A DNA stretch of 64,000 nt from Falsiroseomonas sp046052145 (GCA_046052145.1 JBJOMW010000014.1:44062-108061), one strand, 5' to 3'. Shown: positions 27,138 to 36,228, counted from the stretch's first letter. Numbers and translations are program-made. Notes: a model not told the origin generated them from the letters alone.

Positions 27138-27869
27138 ATGCGCATCCTTGTGGCCAACGCCAACACCACCGAAGCCATCACCGAGGCCTGCGTCGCCGCC
27201 GCGCGCCGCGCCGCATCGCCGGGGACAGAGATCATCGGCGCGACGCCGGCCTTCGGCCCGCGCGTGATCTCGACCAGGGCCGAGAACGCCATCGCCAGCC
27301 ATGCGCTGCTGGAGACGCTGGCGGCCCATGCCGGACAGGTGGAGGCGGCGATCCTGGCCGTCAGCCACGACACGGCGCTGGAAGCCGCGCGGCAGCTGAT
27401 GCCCTGCCCGGTGATCGGCATGACGGAGGCCGCCTGCCTCACGGCCTGCATGCTCGGCGGGCGCTTCGGCGTGCTGACGCTCGGCCAAGCCGGCCCTTAT
27501 GAGGAGCTGGTGGCGCGCCATGGCCTGACGGCCCGCTGCGCCGAGGTGCGCGGCATCCCCGCCACCCCGCAGGACACGCTGCGCGACCCGGCGCGCGTGC
27601 AGGCCATGCTGGTGGAGGCCATCGGCCAGATGGCGGAGCGTGCGGATGCCATCGTGCTGGCCGGCGCCGTGCTGGCCGGGATGGACCGCGTTCTGCAGCC
27701 CCGCGCCACGGTGCCGCTGCTGGATGGCATGGTCTGCGCCGTGCGGCTGGCGGAGATGCTGGTCGCGCTGCAACTGCCGAAGCCATCGGCCGGGAGCTAT
27801 GCCGCGCCCGTGGGCCGTGAGGCGATCGGGCTTGCGGCGCCGCTCGCCGCGCTGCTGCGCGGGGCCTGA
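27138..27869 (+). CDS. Asp/Glu racemase-superfamily protein lacking both usual catalytic cysteines
   Basis: A 243-residue protein of the hydantoin/Asp-Glu racemase fold (RILVANANTTEAIT, STRAENAIASHALLE, ACMLGGRFGVLTL). The first family cysteine (as in ACFGDPG) is replaced in LAVSHDTALEA and the second (as in GCAGM) in LAGAVLAGMD. Two-cysteine racemisation is therefore unlikely. It sits between M20 and M81 hydrolase genes, nine bases before the latter. It may be a different isomerase or a degenerate enzyme. Confidence 0.75.
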   Translation: MRILVANANTTEAITEACVAAARRAASPGTEIIGATPAFGPRVISTRAENAIASHALLETLAAHAGQVEAAILAVSHDTALEAARQLMPCPVIGMTEAACLTACMLGGRFGVLTLGQAGPYEELVARHGLTARCAEVRGIPATPQDTLRDPARVQAMLVEAIGQMAERADAIVLAGAVLAGMDRVLQPRATVPLLDGMVCAVRLAEMLVALQLPKPSAGSYAAPVGREAIGLAAPLAALLRGA

Positions 27870-27878
27870 CGCGCCCGC

Positions 27879-29348
27879 ATGCCGCGCATAGCCGTCGCGC
27901 GCCTCTGGTTCGAGGGCAATTCCTTCACCCCGGTCCCGACCGGCCTTGACGCGTTCCGTTCGCGCGAATGGCTGGCCGGCGCCGATGATCTTGCGCGCGC
28001 GGCCGGCACGGCGACCGAGCTTGGCGGGCTCGCCGCCTTCCTGGCTGCGCGGCCTGGCTGGGACGCGACGCTGATCCGCGCCACCTCCGCCCAGCCCGGC
28101 GGGCCGATGACGCGCGCGGCCTTCGAGGCCTGGATGGCGGAGGTCGAGCAGGGGCTTGCCGGGGGCGCGCCTTGGGATGGTGTCTATCTTTCGCTGCACG
28201 GCGCCTGCGTGACGGATGACGAGCCGGCGGCCGATCTCGCCATCATCCGGCGTGTCCGGGCGACGATCGGCGCGACGCCGCTCACCGCCAGCTTCGATTT
28301 CCACGCCAACATGGCCGAGGAGATCGCCGCGCTGCTGGATGGCGCGAGCGTCTATCGCAGCTATCCGCATGTGGACATGGCCGAGACGGCGGGCCGCGCG
28401 CTGGCGCTGCTGGGACACCGCATGGCGGGGCAGCGTCTGCATGGCGCGATCGTCAAGCTGCCGACCGTGCTGCACAGTTTTCACATGCGGAGCGCCGAGG
28501 GCCCCATGGCCGAGGTCTGGGCCGAGGCGGCGGCGCTCGAGAACGACACCGTCCTCGACGCCGCGCCCTTTGGCGGCTTCGCTTGGGGCGATAGCCCGCA
28601 TGCCGGGCCCTGCGGCATGGCCTGGGCGACCGATGCCGCCGCGGCGCGGGAGGCAGCGGCGCGCATTGCGGCGGCCATCGCCGCGCGCCAGCCCCGTTTC
28701 GCCGTGACGCTGCCGGCGCCGGACGCCGCGCTGGCCACGGCCCTCGCCGCGCCGCCCGGCCTCGTCGCGCTCCTCGACCCGGCCGACAACCCGCTCTCGG
28801 GTGGCGTCGCCGACACGCCCGGGCTGTTGCGCGCGCTGGTCGCGGCGGGGCCGCCAGTGCCGACCGTCTTCGCCTTCCTGCACGACCCGGCCGCCGTGGC
28901 CCTGGCGCGCGAGGCCGGGGTGGGGGCCCTGCGTCGCTTCAGCCTATGCGCCCGCACCGGCGAGGCTTTCGGCCCGCCCGTCATGCTGGAGGCGGTGGTC
29001 GAACGGCTGACCGAGGGCCGCTTCGTCAACACCGGCCCGATGGAGCGCGGCATGCCGGTGGATCTCGGGCCGAGCTGCGTGCTGCGGGCGGGACATCTCC
29101 GCATCATCGTCACGACGCGCAAGGAAGCCGCGGTGGATCCAGGCTTCTTCGCGCTGCATGGCGTGGATCTCGACGCCACCCGCTTGCTGGCCAACAAGGC
29201 CAAGAACCATTTCCGCGCGGCCTTTGCCGGGCGGTGTGCCGCGATTGTGGAATGCGACTGCCCGGGGCCGGCCGCGCTCGACCTCGGGGCGCTGCCCTTC
29301 CGGCATGTGCCGGCGGGCTGGCGGGGCGCCACATCCCCGTTGCGGTGA
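27879..29348 (+). CDS. M81-family metallopeptidase (MlrC-like)
   Basis: A 489-residue protein of the family named for the microcystin-degrading MlrC. It has ARLWFEGNSFTPVPT at the start, the metal-site segments YLSLHGACVTDDE, SFDFHANM and YRSYPHVDMAETAGRA (about residues 105-175), and ADNPLSGGVADTPG in the C-terminal part. Members are generally found beside amino-acid or ureide uptake genes; the true substrate here is unknown. Confidence 0.85.
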   Translation: MPRIAVARLWFEGNSFTPVPTGLDAFRSREWLAGADDLARAAGTATELGGLAAFLAARPGWDATLIRATSAQPGGPMTRAAFEAWMAEVEQGLAGGAPWDGVYLSLHGACVTDDEPAADLAIIRRVRATIGATPLTASFDFHANMAEEIAALLDGASVYRSYPHVDMAETAGRALALLGHRMAGQRLHGAIVKLPTVLHSFHMRSAEGPMAEVWAEAAALENDTVLDAAPFGGFAWGDSPHAGPCGMAWATDAAAAREAAARIAAAIAARQPRFAVTLPAPDAALATALAAPPGLVALLDPADNPLSGGVADTPGLLRALVAAGPPVPTVFAFLHDPAAVALAREAGVGALRRFSLCARTGEAFGPPVMLEAVVERLTEGRFVNTGPMERGMPVDLGPSCVLRAGHLRIIVTTRKEAAVDPGFFALHGVDLDATRLLANKAKNHFRAAFAGRCAAIVECDCPGPAALDLGALPFRHVPAGWRGATSPLR

Positions 29349-29462
29349 TCGGGCCGCGGCATCTTCTCGCGATGGGTGACCGTTTCGCTTTGAGATGGTT
29401 CGTGACTGGCTTTCGACCGGCCCGGCGGGCTTCAACCTCGGCACAGCGCCAGAGGAGCCCCC

Positions 29463-30083
29463 ATGCGCCCGAGCCTTCGTCTTCCGACCCGCCGCTTCAT
29501 CGTCCTGGCCGCGCCCGCGCTGCTGACGCTGCCGGCCCAGGCCCAGCTGCCCCGCACGCCCGCGCAGATGGAGGGGCCATACTACCCCAACGCCATCCCC
29601 GCCGATGCCGATGCCGACCTGATCAACGTCGCCGGCCAGCCCAGGCCGGCGCGCGGCATGCCCCTGCTGCTGGAGGGCGTGGTCCGCGGGCCTGACGGCT
29701 CGGCTGTGGCCGGGGCGAGGGTCGAGATCTGGCAGGCCGATCACGACGGCATCTATCTCCACCCGGGGGATTCCCGCCTCGCGCAGCGTGACCAGGCCTT
29801 CCAAGGCTTCGGCCGGACTGTGACCGACGGGGCGGGGCGCTACGCGTTCCGCACCATCCGGCCCGGCCTCTACACGGGCCGCACGCGGCATATCCATCTG
29901 CGCGCAGCCGCGGCGGATGGGCGGCGCAACCTGACGACCCAGCTCTATTTCCCGAACGAGCCGCAGAACGAGACCGACCCCCTCTATCGTCGCATGTCGG
30001 CCGAGGCCCGGGCGCTGCTCACCGCGCGGATCTCCGCCTGGGATGGCGGTCAGCGGGCGGAGTTCGACATCTTCCTCGGCTGA
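29463..30083 (+). CDS. Exported intradiol ring-cleavage dioxygenase-like protein
   Basis: A 206-residue protein with a Tat-like signal (TRRFIVLAAPALLTLPAQAQ). The intradiol dioxygenase fold is shown by MEGPYYPNAIP, GARVEIWQADHDGIYLHP and GLYTGRTRHIHLRA. These supply two tyrosine and two histidine candidates for non-haem ferric iron. Export is unusual for classical protocatechuate dioxygenase but known for this branch. A GGAGC site precedes the ATG. Substrate unknown. Confidence 0.82.
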   Translation: MRPSLRLPTRRFIVLAAPALLTLPAQAQLPRTPAQMEGPYYPNAIPADADADLINVAGQPRPARGMPLLLEGVVRGPDGSAVAGARVEIWQADHDGIYLHPGDSRLAQRDQAFQGFGRTVTDGAGRYAFRTIRPGLYTGRTRHIHLRAAAADGRRNLTTQLYFPNEPQNETDPLYRRMSAEARALLTARISAWDGGQRAEFDIFLG

Positions 30084-30091
30084 GGCTTCCC

Positions 30092-30155
30092 GCGGGAAGC
30101 AGGGCGGGGCTCGGCGGGTCTTCGGTCATCGCGGGGGCAACGCTTGCCAGGGGCC
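30092..30155. repeat. Left arm of long inverted repeat
   Basis: Bases 30098-30155 are the exact reverse complement of 30776-30833 (58 bp); extending to 30092 adds six bases with one mismatch. This arm contains a reversed copy of the hisZ start (its ATG and about ten codons). It lies between the dioxygenase gene end and the lipoprotein gene end. Confidence 0.9.
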
Positions 30156-30164
30156 CCTTGCGCC

Positions 30165-30692
30165 TTACCGCGCTCGGCGGTCGAGGCGGGCGATCTCCCG
30201 GTTTGCGGCGCCGGCAGCCTCGCTCACGCGCGGCAGGAAGGGCAGGCGCGCGAGCCGGCTGAGCGTCTCCGCGCCGCCGGCCGGGAAATGGGGGGCGCTC
30301 AGCTCGGCCTCGGCGCGCACACGGCTGCCGGCCTCGAGGGCGGCCGCTGCGGCGCGGAGCTGCGCGATCACCGCCTCGGCCGGCGCATCGGGCGCGATGC
30401 CGATAGTGCGGCGCATCTCTGCCAGGCCGGCATCCACCTGGCTGCGCACGGTGCCGGAGACGTCGTGCCGGTAGCGCGGATCGTTGTGGAAGGCATCCGC
30501 CAGCACTTCGAGCTGCACCGCGGCCAGCGCGGCTTCCGTCGGGCGACCGGCCAGGCGGGAGGTGTCGCCGAGCAGCCGCGGCGCGTTCAGCGCGGCCCCC
30601 CGCACCGGGTCGCCGAAGCCGCCCAGATGCTCAGCAGCGGGGTCCGCGCAGGCCGCGAGGAGCAGGAGGAGGGGAAAGAGCCGACGTCGCAT
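30165..30692 (-). CDS. Putative lipoprotein, unknown family
   Basis: A 175-residue protein with a lipoprotein signal (MRRRLFPLLLLLAAC; Cys about residue 15). The rest is soluble and alanine-rich with no known motif. The gene fills the 620-bp segment between two arms of a 58-bp inverted repeat and is divergent from hisZ. It is a likely membrane-anchored protein of unknown role. Confidence 0.65.
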   Translation of the reverse strand: MRRRLFPLLLLLAACADPAAEHLGGFGDPVRGAALNAPRLLGDTSRLAGRPTEAALAAVQLEVLADAFHNDPRYRHDVSGTVRSQVDAGLAEMRRTIGIAPDAPAEAVIAQLRAAAAALEAGSRVRAEAELSAPHFPAGGAETLSRLARLPFLPRVSEAAGAANREIARLDRRAR

Positions 30693-30775
30693 GCGTAACG
30701 TTTAGCCCGGCCGCGCGCCCCTGTCGCCCCCGATGCAACCCGGCCTCGACGCCTGCGCGGGTTGCCCCGCGGCCC

Positions 30776-30839
30776 GGCCCCTGGCAAGCGTTGCCCCCGC
30801 GATGACCGAAGACCCGCCGAGCCCCGCCCTGCTGCCCGC
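30776..30839. repeat. Right arm of long inverted repeat, over the hisZ start
   Basis: Reverse complement of 30092-30155 (58 bp perfect, 64 bp with one mismatch). It includes the hisZ translation start and first codons. See the left arm. Confidence 0.9.
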
Positions 30840-31944
30840 AGGCCTCGCCGACCTGCTCCCGCCCGAGGCGGAGCGGGAGGCGGCGCTTGTCGAGCGTATG
30901 GCCGAGGTCTTCGCCCGCCACGGCTATGAGCGGGTGAAGCCGCCGCTGCTGGAATTCGAGGACAGCCTGTTTGCCGGCTCTGGCGCCGCGCTGGCCGAGC
31001 AGACCTTCCGGCTGATGGACCCCGTGAGCCAGCGCATGATGGGGCTGCGCGCGGATACCACGCCGCAGGTCGCCCGCATCGCCGCGACGCGGATGGGCCG
31101 GACCCCGCGGCCGCTCCGCCTGTCCTATGCCGGCCAGGTGCTGCGCGTGCGCGGCACGCAGCTCGCCCCGGCGCGGCAGCTGCCCCAGACCGGGATCGAG
31201 CTGATCGGCCCCGACCTCCCGGCCGCCGATGCCGAGGTTGCGGCGGTGGCCGCGGAAGCATTGGCCGCCATCGGCATCGCCGCGCCGACGCTGGATATCA
31301 CCCTGCCGCGCTTGGCGCCCGCGCTGCTCGAGGCTGCGGGCGTCGAGGGCGAGGCGCGCCGGCGGCTGGCGCGGGCGCTCGATCGCAAGGATGCCGCCGC
31401 GGTCGCCGAGCTGGCCAAGGACGCCGGGGGGGCTGCCCTGCTGCTGCCCGCGCTGTTGGCCGCAGCGGGGCCGGCCGAGGGCGCGCTCGCGGCGCTCGAA
31501 GCCGCGGCGCTGCCGCAAGCGGCGCGTGCCATCGCGGACAACGCCGCGGCGGTGATCGCCGCCTTGCGCGCCCGCGCGCCGGGGCTCCGGGTCACGCTCG
31601 ACCCCGTCGAATTCCGAGGCTTCCGCTATCACACCGGCGTCGCCTTCACGATCTTCGGCGAGGGCATGACCGGCGAGATCGCGCGCGGCGGCCGCTACCT
31701 GTCCGGCGAAGAGCCGGCGACGGGAATGTCGCTCTACCCGGATGCGCTGCTGCGCGCCGTGGCCCCCGCCGCGCCGCGCGCGCGCGTCTTCGTGCCCATG
31801 GGCGCCGATCCCGAGGCCGCGCGCGCGCTCCGCGCGCAGGGCCTCGCTACCATCGCGCAGCTGGCGCCGAGCGATACGCCGGATAGCCTGCGCTGCACGC
31901 ATAGTCTCGACCTCGCGGGCGCGCTGCGCCCGGTCACGGAGTAA
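30802..31944 (+). CDS. hisZ: ATP phosphoribosyltransferase regulatory subunit HisZ
   Basis: A 380-residue HisRS-like protein without tRNA charging, which activates HisG in the first step of histidine synthesis. Motif 2-like and core segments: LLPAGLADLLPPEAEREAAL, FRLMDPVSQRMMGLRADTTPQ and YAGQVLRVRG. It is the shorter HisZ form. Six bases separate it from purA. HisG is not in the window. Its start lies in the right arm of the inverted repeat; the reading frame is open upstream to 30733. Confidence 0.9.
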   Translation: MTEDPPSPALLPAGLADLLPPEAEREAALVERMAEVFARHGYERVKPPLLEFEDSLFAGSGAALAEQTFRLMDPVSQRMMGLRADTTPQVARIAATRMGRTPRPLRLSYAGQVLRVRGTQLAPARQLPQTGIELIGPDLPAADAEVAAVAAEALAAIGIAAPTLDITLPRLAPALLEAAGVEGEARRRLARALDRKDAAAVAELAKDAGGAALLLPALLAAAGPAEGALAALEAAALPQAARAIADNAAAVIAALRARAPGLRVTLDPVEFRGFRYHTGVAFTIFGEGMTGEIARGGRYLSGEEPATGMSLYPDALLRAVAPAAPRARVFVPMGADPEAARALRAQGLATIAQLAPSDTPDSLRCTHSLDLAGALRPVTE

Positions 31945-31950
31945 CCTGCA

Positions 31951-33240
31951 ATGGCCAATGTCGCCGTGATCGGCGCCCAGTGGGGCGATGAGGGCAAGGG
32001 CAAGGTGGTGGACTGGCTCGCCAGCCGCGCCGATGTCGTGGTGCGTTTCCAGGGCGGGCACAATGCCGGCCACACGCTGGTGGTGGGCGATCAGACCTAT
32101 AAGCTGTCGCTGCTGCCGTCGGGCGTGGTGCGCGGCAAGCTCGGCGTGATCGGCAATGGCGTCGTGCTCGACCCCGAGCATCTGCTGAGCGAGATCGCCA
32201 AGGTCACGGCGCAAGGGCTGAAGGTCGGCCCCGAGAATCTCCGCATCGCGGAGAATGTGCCGCTCATCCTTCCGCTGCACCCCGCACTCGACAAGGCGCG
32301 GGAGGCGGTGCGGGGCGATGCCAAGATCGGCACGACCGGGCGCGGCATCGGCCCGGCCTATGAGGATAAGGTGGCGCGTCGCGCGATCCGCCTCTGCGAC
32401 CTGGCGGAGCCCGCGGTGCTGTCGGCCAAGCTCGATGAGCTGCTGCGGCATCACAACACGCTGCTGAAGGGCCTCGGCGCCGAGACCTTCGAGAAGCAGG
32501 CGCTGCTGGATCGGCTGCTGGAGCTCGCCCCCCAGCTTCTGCCCTTCTCCGAAGCGGTGTGGGAGCGGCTGGATGACGCGCATGCGCAGGGCAAGCGCGT
32601 GCTGTTCGAAGGCGCGCAGGCCGTGATGCTCGACGTGGACCACGGCACCTATCCCTATGTCACCAGCTCCAACACCGTGGCCGGCAATGCGGCGGCGGGA
32701 TCGGGCGTCGGGCCCGCGCGGATCGGCTATGTGCTCGGCATCGCCAAGGCCTACACGACGCGCGTGGGCTCGGGGCCCTTCCCGACCGAGCTGCAGGACG
32801 CGACGGGCAAGCTGCTGGGTGAGCGCGGGCATGAATTCGGCACGGTGACGGGGCGTCCCCGGCGCTGCGGCTGGTTCGACGCCGCGATGGTGCGCCAGGC
32901 GGTGAAGGTGGGTGGCGTGGACGGGCTCGTCCTGACCAAGCTCGACGTGCTGGATGGGCTGCCGACGCTGAAGATCTGCACCGGCTACCGCATCGGCGGT
33001 GAGGTGGTGCGGCGCCTGCCGGCCTCCATCGCCGCGCAGGAAGCGGCCGAGCCGGTCTATGAGCAGATGCCCGGCTGGTCGGGCTCGACCCGCGGCGCGC
33101 GGAGCTATGCGGAGCTGCCGGCCGAGGCGGTGAAGTATGTCCGCCGCATCGAGGAGCTGGTGGAGGCACCGGTGGTGCTGCTGTCCACAAGCCCCGAGCG
33201 CGACGACACCATCGTGCTGCGCGATCCCTTCGCGGGGTGA
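31951..33240 (+). CDS. purA: Adenylosuccinate synthetase
   Basis: A 429-residue enzyme joining IMP and aspartate with GTP on the way to AMP. All hallmarks are present: the GTP loop GAQWGDEGKGK at residue 8, GGHNAGHTLVV, IGTTGRGIGPAYEDK, FEGAQAVMLDVDHGTYP and TGRPRRCGWFD. Length matches the family. It follows hisZ by six bases, so purine and histidine synthesis, which share metabolites, may be co-expressed. Confidence 0.98.
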   Translation: MANVAVIGAQWGDEGKGKVVDWLASRADVVVRFQGGHNAGHTLVVGDQTYKLSLLPSGVVRGKLGVIGNGVVLDPEHLLSEIAKVTAQGLKVGPENLRIAENVPLILPLHPALDKAREAVRGDAKIGTTGRGIGPAYEDKVARRAIRLCDLAEPAVLSAKLDELLRHHNTLLKGLGAETFEKQALLDRLLELAPQLLPFSEAVWERLDDAHAQGKRVLFEGAQAVMLDVDHGTYPYVTSSNTVAGNAAAGSGVGPARIGYVLGIAKAYTTRVGSGPFPTELQDATGKLLGERGHEFGTVTGRPRRCGWFDAAMVRQAVKVGGVDGLVLTKLDVLDGLPTLKICTGYRIGGEVVRRLPASIAAQEAAEPVYEQMPGWSGSTRGARSYAELPAEAVKYVRRIEELVEAPVVLLSTSPERDDTIVLRDPFAG

Positions 33241-33270
33241 ATAGCCCTGCTCGATCCTGGAGAGACGGCG

Positions 33271-33639
33271 ATGAGCCAGAAAGACGAATTCCACAACCTG
33301 TCCGACGAGAGCCAGGGCCTGTTCCGTGAACTCGCGGCCGGTGTGACGACGCGCATCTTCCCCGGCGAGCATGCGATGCTCTCGGTCGTCACCATCGCGC
33401 CGGGCGCGATCGGCACCATGCACGACCACCCCGAGGAACAATGGGGCGTGCTGCTCGAAGGCTCCGCCATTCGCTTCCAGGGCGGGGAGGAGATCGAGGT
33501 GAAGAAGGGCGATTTCTGGCGCACGCCGGGCGGCGTGCCGCACACGATGCGGGCCGGGCCGGAGGGCTGCAAGGTGCTCGACATCTTCGCGCCCCCGCGC
33601 GAGGCTTATCGCAAGGCGGGCAAGGGCTTCGGCGGCTGA
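33271..33639 (+). CDS. Small cupin-domain protein
   Basis: A 122-residue single cupin: GTMHDHPEEQWGVLLEG carries the His/Glu metal-binding motif 1 and GGVPHTM supplies the motif 2 histidine. A GGAGA site precedes the ATG. It may bind a metal and a small ligand; function unknown. Confidence 0.8.
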   Translation: MSQKDEFHNLSDESQGLFRELAAGVTTRIFPGEHAMLSVVTIAPGAIGTMHDHPEEQWGVLLEGSAIRFQGGEEIEVKKGDFWRTPGGVPHTMRAGPEGCKVLDIFAPPREAYRKAGKGFGG

Positions 33640-33643
33640 CGCC

Positions 33644-34174
33644 ATGAGCTTCACGCTGCGCGACTGTGCCGAGACTGACATCCCGGCCATCGCTGCGATC
33701 TATGGCCATTGGGTGACGCATGGCGTCGCCAGCTTCGAGCTGGAGCCGCCGGATGTGGAGGAGATGCAGCGCCGCCGCGCGGCGGTGCTGGCCGGCGGAT
33801 ACCCTTATCTGGTGGCGGAAGGCGAGGGCGGTCGGATCCTCGGCTATGCCTATGCCAGCGCCTGGCGGACGCGTCCGGCCTATCGCTTCGGCTGTGAGAA
33901 TTCGGTCTATGTCGCGCCCGATGGCGGCCGCGGCGGCATCGGGCGGGCGCTGCTGCAGGCGCTGATCGCGCGCTGCGAGGCGCGGGGCCTTCGGCTGATG
34001 GTCGCGGTGATCGGGGATTCGGGGAACGCGCCCTCGATCGGGCTGCACCAGGCGGTGGGGTTCCAGCCTGCCGGGCTTCTGCCAGCGACGGGGTGGAAGC
34101 ATGGGCGCTGGGTGGACACGGTGCTGATGACGCGTCCCCTTGGCCCGGGGTCGAGCACGCCGCCGGAGGTGTAG
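33644..34174 (+). CDS. GNAT N-acetyltransferase, phosphinothricin acetyltransferase-like
   Basis: A 176-residue GNAT protein. The acetyl-CoA loop is in VYVAPDGGRGGIGRALL (about residues 88-104). FELEPPDVEEM and GYAYASAWRTRPAYRF match the PAT/MnaT branch, which acetylates amino groups of small amino-acid analogues. It starts four bases after the cupin gene. Confidence 0.88.
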   Translation: MSFTLRDCAETDIPAIAAIYGHWVTHGVASFELEPPDVEEMQRRRAAVLAGGYPYLVAEGEGGRILGYAYASAWRTRPAYRFGCENSVYVAPDGGRGGIGRALLQALIARCEARGLRLMVAVIGDSGNAPSIGLHQAVGFQPAGLLPATGWKHGRWVDTVLMTRPLGPGSSTPPEV

Positions 34175-34491
34175 GCGGGCGTTTCCGGAGATTCCGGGCA
34201 GCGCACAAACCTCTCGGTTCTGTCCGGAACGCGGCGGGAGCTTTCGCCAGAATTCAATAGTAGTCCTGACCGTCGGCCAGCCGCCCCGCCCCGACCACAC
34301 CGCTGGGCGAGGCGGTGGTTGATGGCTTGGGACATCATCACCGCCCTGGCGCCGGATATCGGCAGCCCTGCACTCTTCTTCCGGATCATCACCGCGCTCA
34401 GACCACCCGCGATGGAGATGCACGACAGCGCAGTCACTTGCGAAGCCGCACGCGGCTTTATTACGATAAAAAATCGAAATGGAGGAAGCGC
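34175..34491. other. AT-richer noncoding gap
   Basis: About 317 bases with lower GC than the flanks, including a stretch of A and T (around 34458-34480) just upstream of the lipoprotein gene. Open frames exist but none resembles a protein. It probably holds a promoter for the lipoprotein gene; it may mark imported DNA. Confidence 0.45.
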
Positions 34492-35073
34492 ATGCTCGCG
34501 TTCAAGCGGTTCTTGCTGCTGCTTGGTGTCGCGCTCGGTGGCTGCGCGACACCGCCAGTTGAGTTCGTGCCGGTTGCGCGTGAGACGGCATATTTCCCCC
34601 TCGCTGACCGCCTGCCCCAACAGCAGTTCATCGAACTGCGCCGGTTATCGAGGCCGGATGTCCGAGGTTATGCCGAGCAGGCCCGCTTCAGGACCGGGTT
34701 TGTCCAAGCCGAACATGCCTTCGCGGGATCCAAATTCACCGACCGGACGCTGCGAGAATTCAGCGACCGCTCAGCCATCGAGAGCTGGGCCAGATCGTTG
34801 CAATCCAACCTCCAGCTGATCGAGGTGATCGCGGCTGAGCGTGTGACGCATGAACGTTTTCGCGGCGATGGCTGGTTGCTGACCTTCGCCACCTCCAATG
34901 CAAGGGTTCACTGCATGGCAGGACGCGCATTCTTCGCGGTGCTGGCCATCGGCGACGATGCCGGATTCACCTATGATACGACGCTCGCCGCTTTCTTTTG
35001 CCATCCCGCGGGGCAAAGCCCGAATGATCTCATCGAGCTGTTCCGCCGGCTCCCGGCGCCGCGCGCGGCCTGA
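34492..35073 (+). CDS. Putative lipoprotein, unknown family
   Basis: A 193-residue protein with a lipoprotein signal (FLLLLGVALGGC; Cys about residue 19) and no recognised domain. The ATG follows GGAGGAAG at good spacing. The gene and its upstream gap are less GC-rich than the neighbours, consistent with recent acquisition. Confidence 0.7.
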   Translation: MLAFKRFLLLLGVALGGCATPPVEFVPVARETAYFPLADRLPQQQFIELRRLSRPDVRGYAEQARFRTGFVQAEHAFAGSKFTDRTLREFSDRSAIESWARSLQSNLQLIEVIAAERVTHERFRGDGWLLTFATSNARVHCMAGRAFFAVLAIGDDAGFTYDTTLAAFFCHPAGQSPNDLIELFRRLPAPRAA

Positions 35074-35100
35074 TACGAGAATTCTTGTTGTCGTCGTGGC

Positions 35101-36213
35101 CTACAGGAAGCGTGTCCTGAGATCGACACTGCTCTCCTTGCCAAGCTTGTCAAAATGCTCGGCCAGCCAGCGGTCCGCGGCCTCCCGTCCGTATTGGCGG
35201 AGCGTGGAGAGGAACTGCCAGTCGCCATTCAGCTTGGTCGAGAGCTTGAACTGGCGCATCCGCTCCTCGTCCTCGATCACATGCAGGAAGAGCCGCCGAT
35301 AGCGCGGCTGCTCCAGCCGGCCGGCATCGAGCAGGCGCTGGACGAAATCGATCGCGCGCATCTCCGCCATCAGGGAAGCGTTGAAGCTGATCTCGTTCAG
35401 CCGGTTCATGATCTCGGTCGGGTGGGTGGGCAGCTCCTCCCGCACCGTCGGGTTCAGCTGCACCAGCACGAGGTCCGGCGCGCCGCCCTGCTCATAGAGC
35501 GGCCAGAGCGCGGGGTTGCCGAGATAGCCGCCATCCCAATACGGCTCGCCGTCGATCTCCACCGCCTTGAAGAATTGCGGCAGGCAGGCGGAAGCGAGGA
35601 TGACATCCACCGTCACCTCGTCCCGCGTGAAGACGCGCGGCTTGCCGGTGCGGACAGACGTGGCGGAGATGAACAGCTTCGGCCCCTTGCCCTCACGCAG
35701 GATGGCGGGGTCGAGCGCCTCCTCCAGCACCGGGCGCAGCGGGTTCCAGTCATAGGGCGTGGGATTGATCTGGTAGGGCGAGAGCACGCGGGTCAGCGTC
35801 TCGAAGGTCTGGTAGGCGAGGGACCAGGTGAGATCGTAACCCCAGAGAGCCTTCTCCAAAGGCGTATTCTGCAAGGGCGAGACCGAGAGCCGCGCGCCCG
35901 TGTCGCGCCAGAGCCGATCGAGCGCCGCGCGCGCGCCATCCCGTCCGCCTTCGCAGAGGCCCTGGACGAAGACGGCCGCGTTCACGGCACCGGCCGAGGT
36001 GCCGGAGACGGCTTCGAATTCCAGGCGGTCGTCTTCCAGCAGGCGCTCCAGCACGCCCCAGGTGAAGGCGCCATGCGTGCCGCCGCCCTGCAGCGCGAGG
36101 TTCAGGCGCCGTGCGGCCTGGGGCTTGGCGACGGCGGGGCGGGGCAGGGGGGCGGTGCTATTGCCCGTCGCCAGCGTCTCCGCGGCTTCCTTGAGGAACT
36201 CGTCTTCGATCAT
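35101..36213 (-). CDS. Patatin-like phospholipase
   Basis: A 370-residue patatin-fold lipase. The oxyanion loop is LALQGGGTHGAFTWGVL (about residues 38-54), the nucleophile is Ser in GTSAGAVNA (about residue 72), and the acid is Asp in YWDGGYLGNP. No signal is seen, so it is probably cytosolic. It is upstream of a 3-hydroxybutyrate dehydrogenase on the opposite side of a hairpin-rich gap; a shared role in polyhydroxybutyrate turnover is possible but unproven. Confidence 0.9.
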   Translation of the reverse strand: MIEDEFLKEAAETLATGNSTAPLPRPAVAKPQAARRLNLALQGGGTHGAFTWGVLERLLEDDRLEFEAVSGTSAGAVNAAVFVQGLCEGGRDGARAALDRLWRDTGARLSVSPLQNTPLEKALWGYDLTWSLAYQTFETLTRVLSPYQINPTPYDWNPLRPVLEEALDPAILREGKGPKLFISATSVRTGKPRVFTRDEVTVDVILASACLPQFFKAVEIDGEPYWDGGYLGNPALWPLYEQGGAPDLVLVQLNPTVREELPTHPTEIMNRLNEISFNASLMAEMRAIDFVQRLLDAGRLEQPRYRRLFLHVIEDEERMRQFKLSTKLNGDWQFLSTLRQYGREAADRWLAEHFDKLGKESSVDLRTRFL

Positions 36214-36228
36214 GGGGCGGGGCTAGAA

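Noticed and set aside
30631..33690. A roughly 1000-codon minus-strand frame opposite hisZ and purA
   Set aside because: Shadow of two well-recognised genes; no protein-like motifs.
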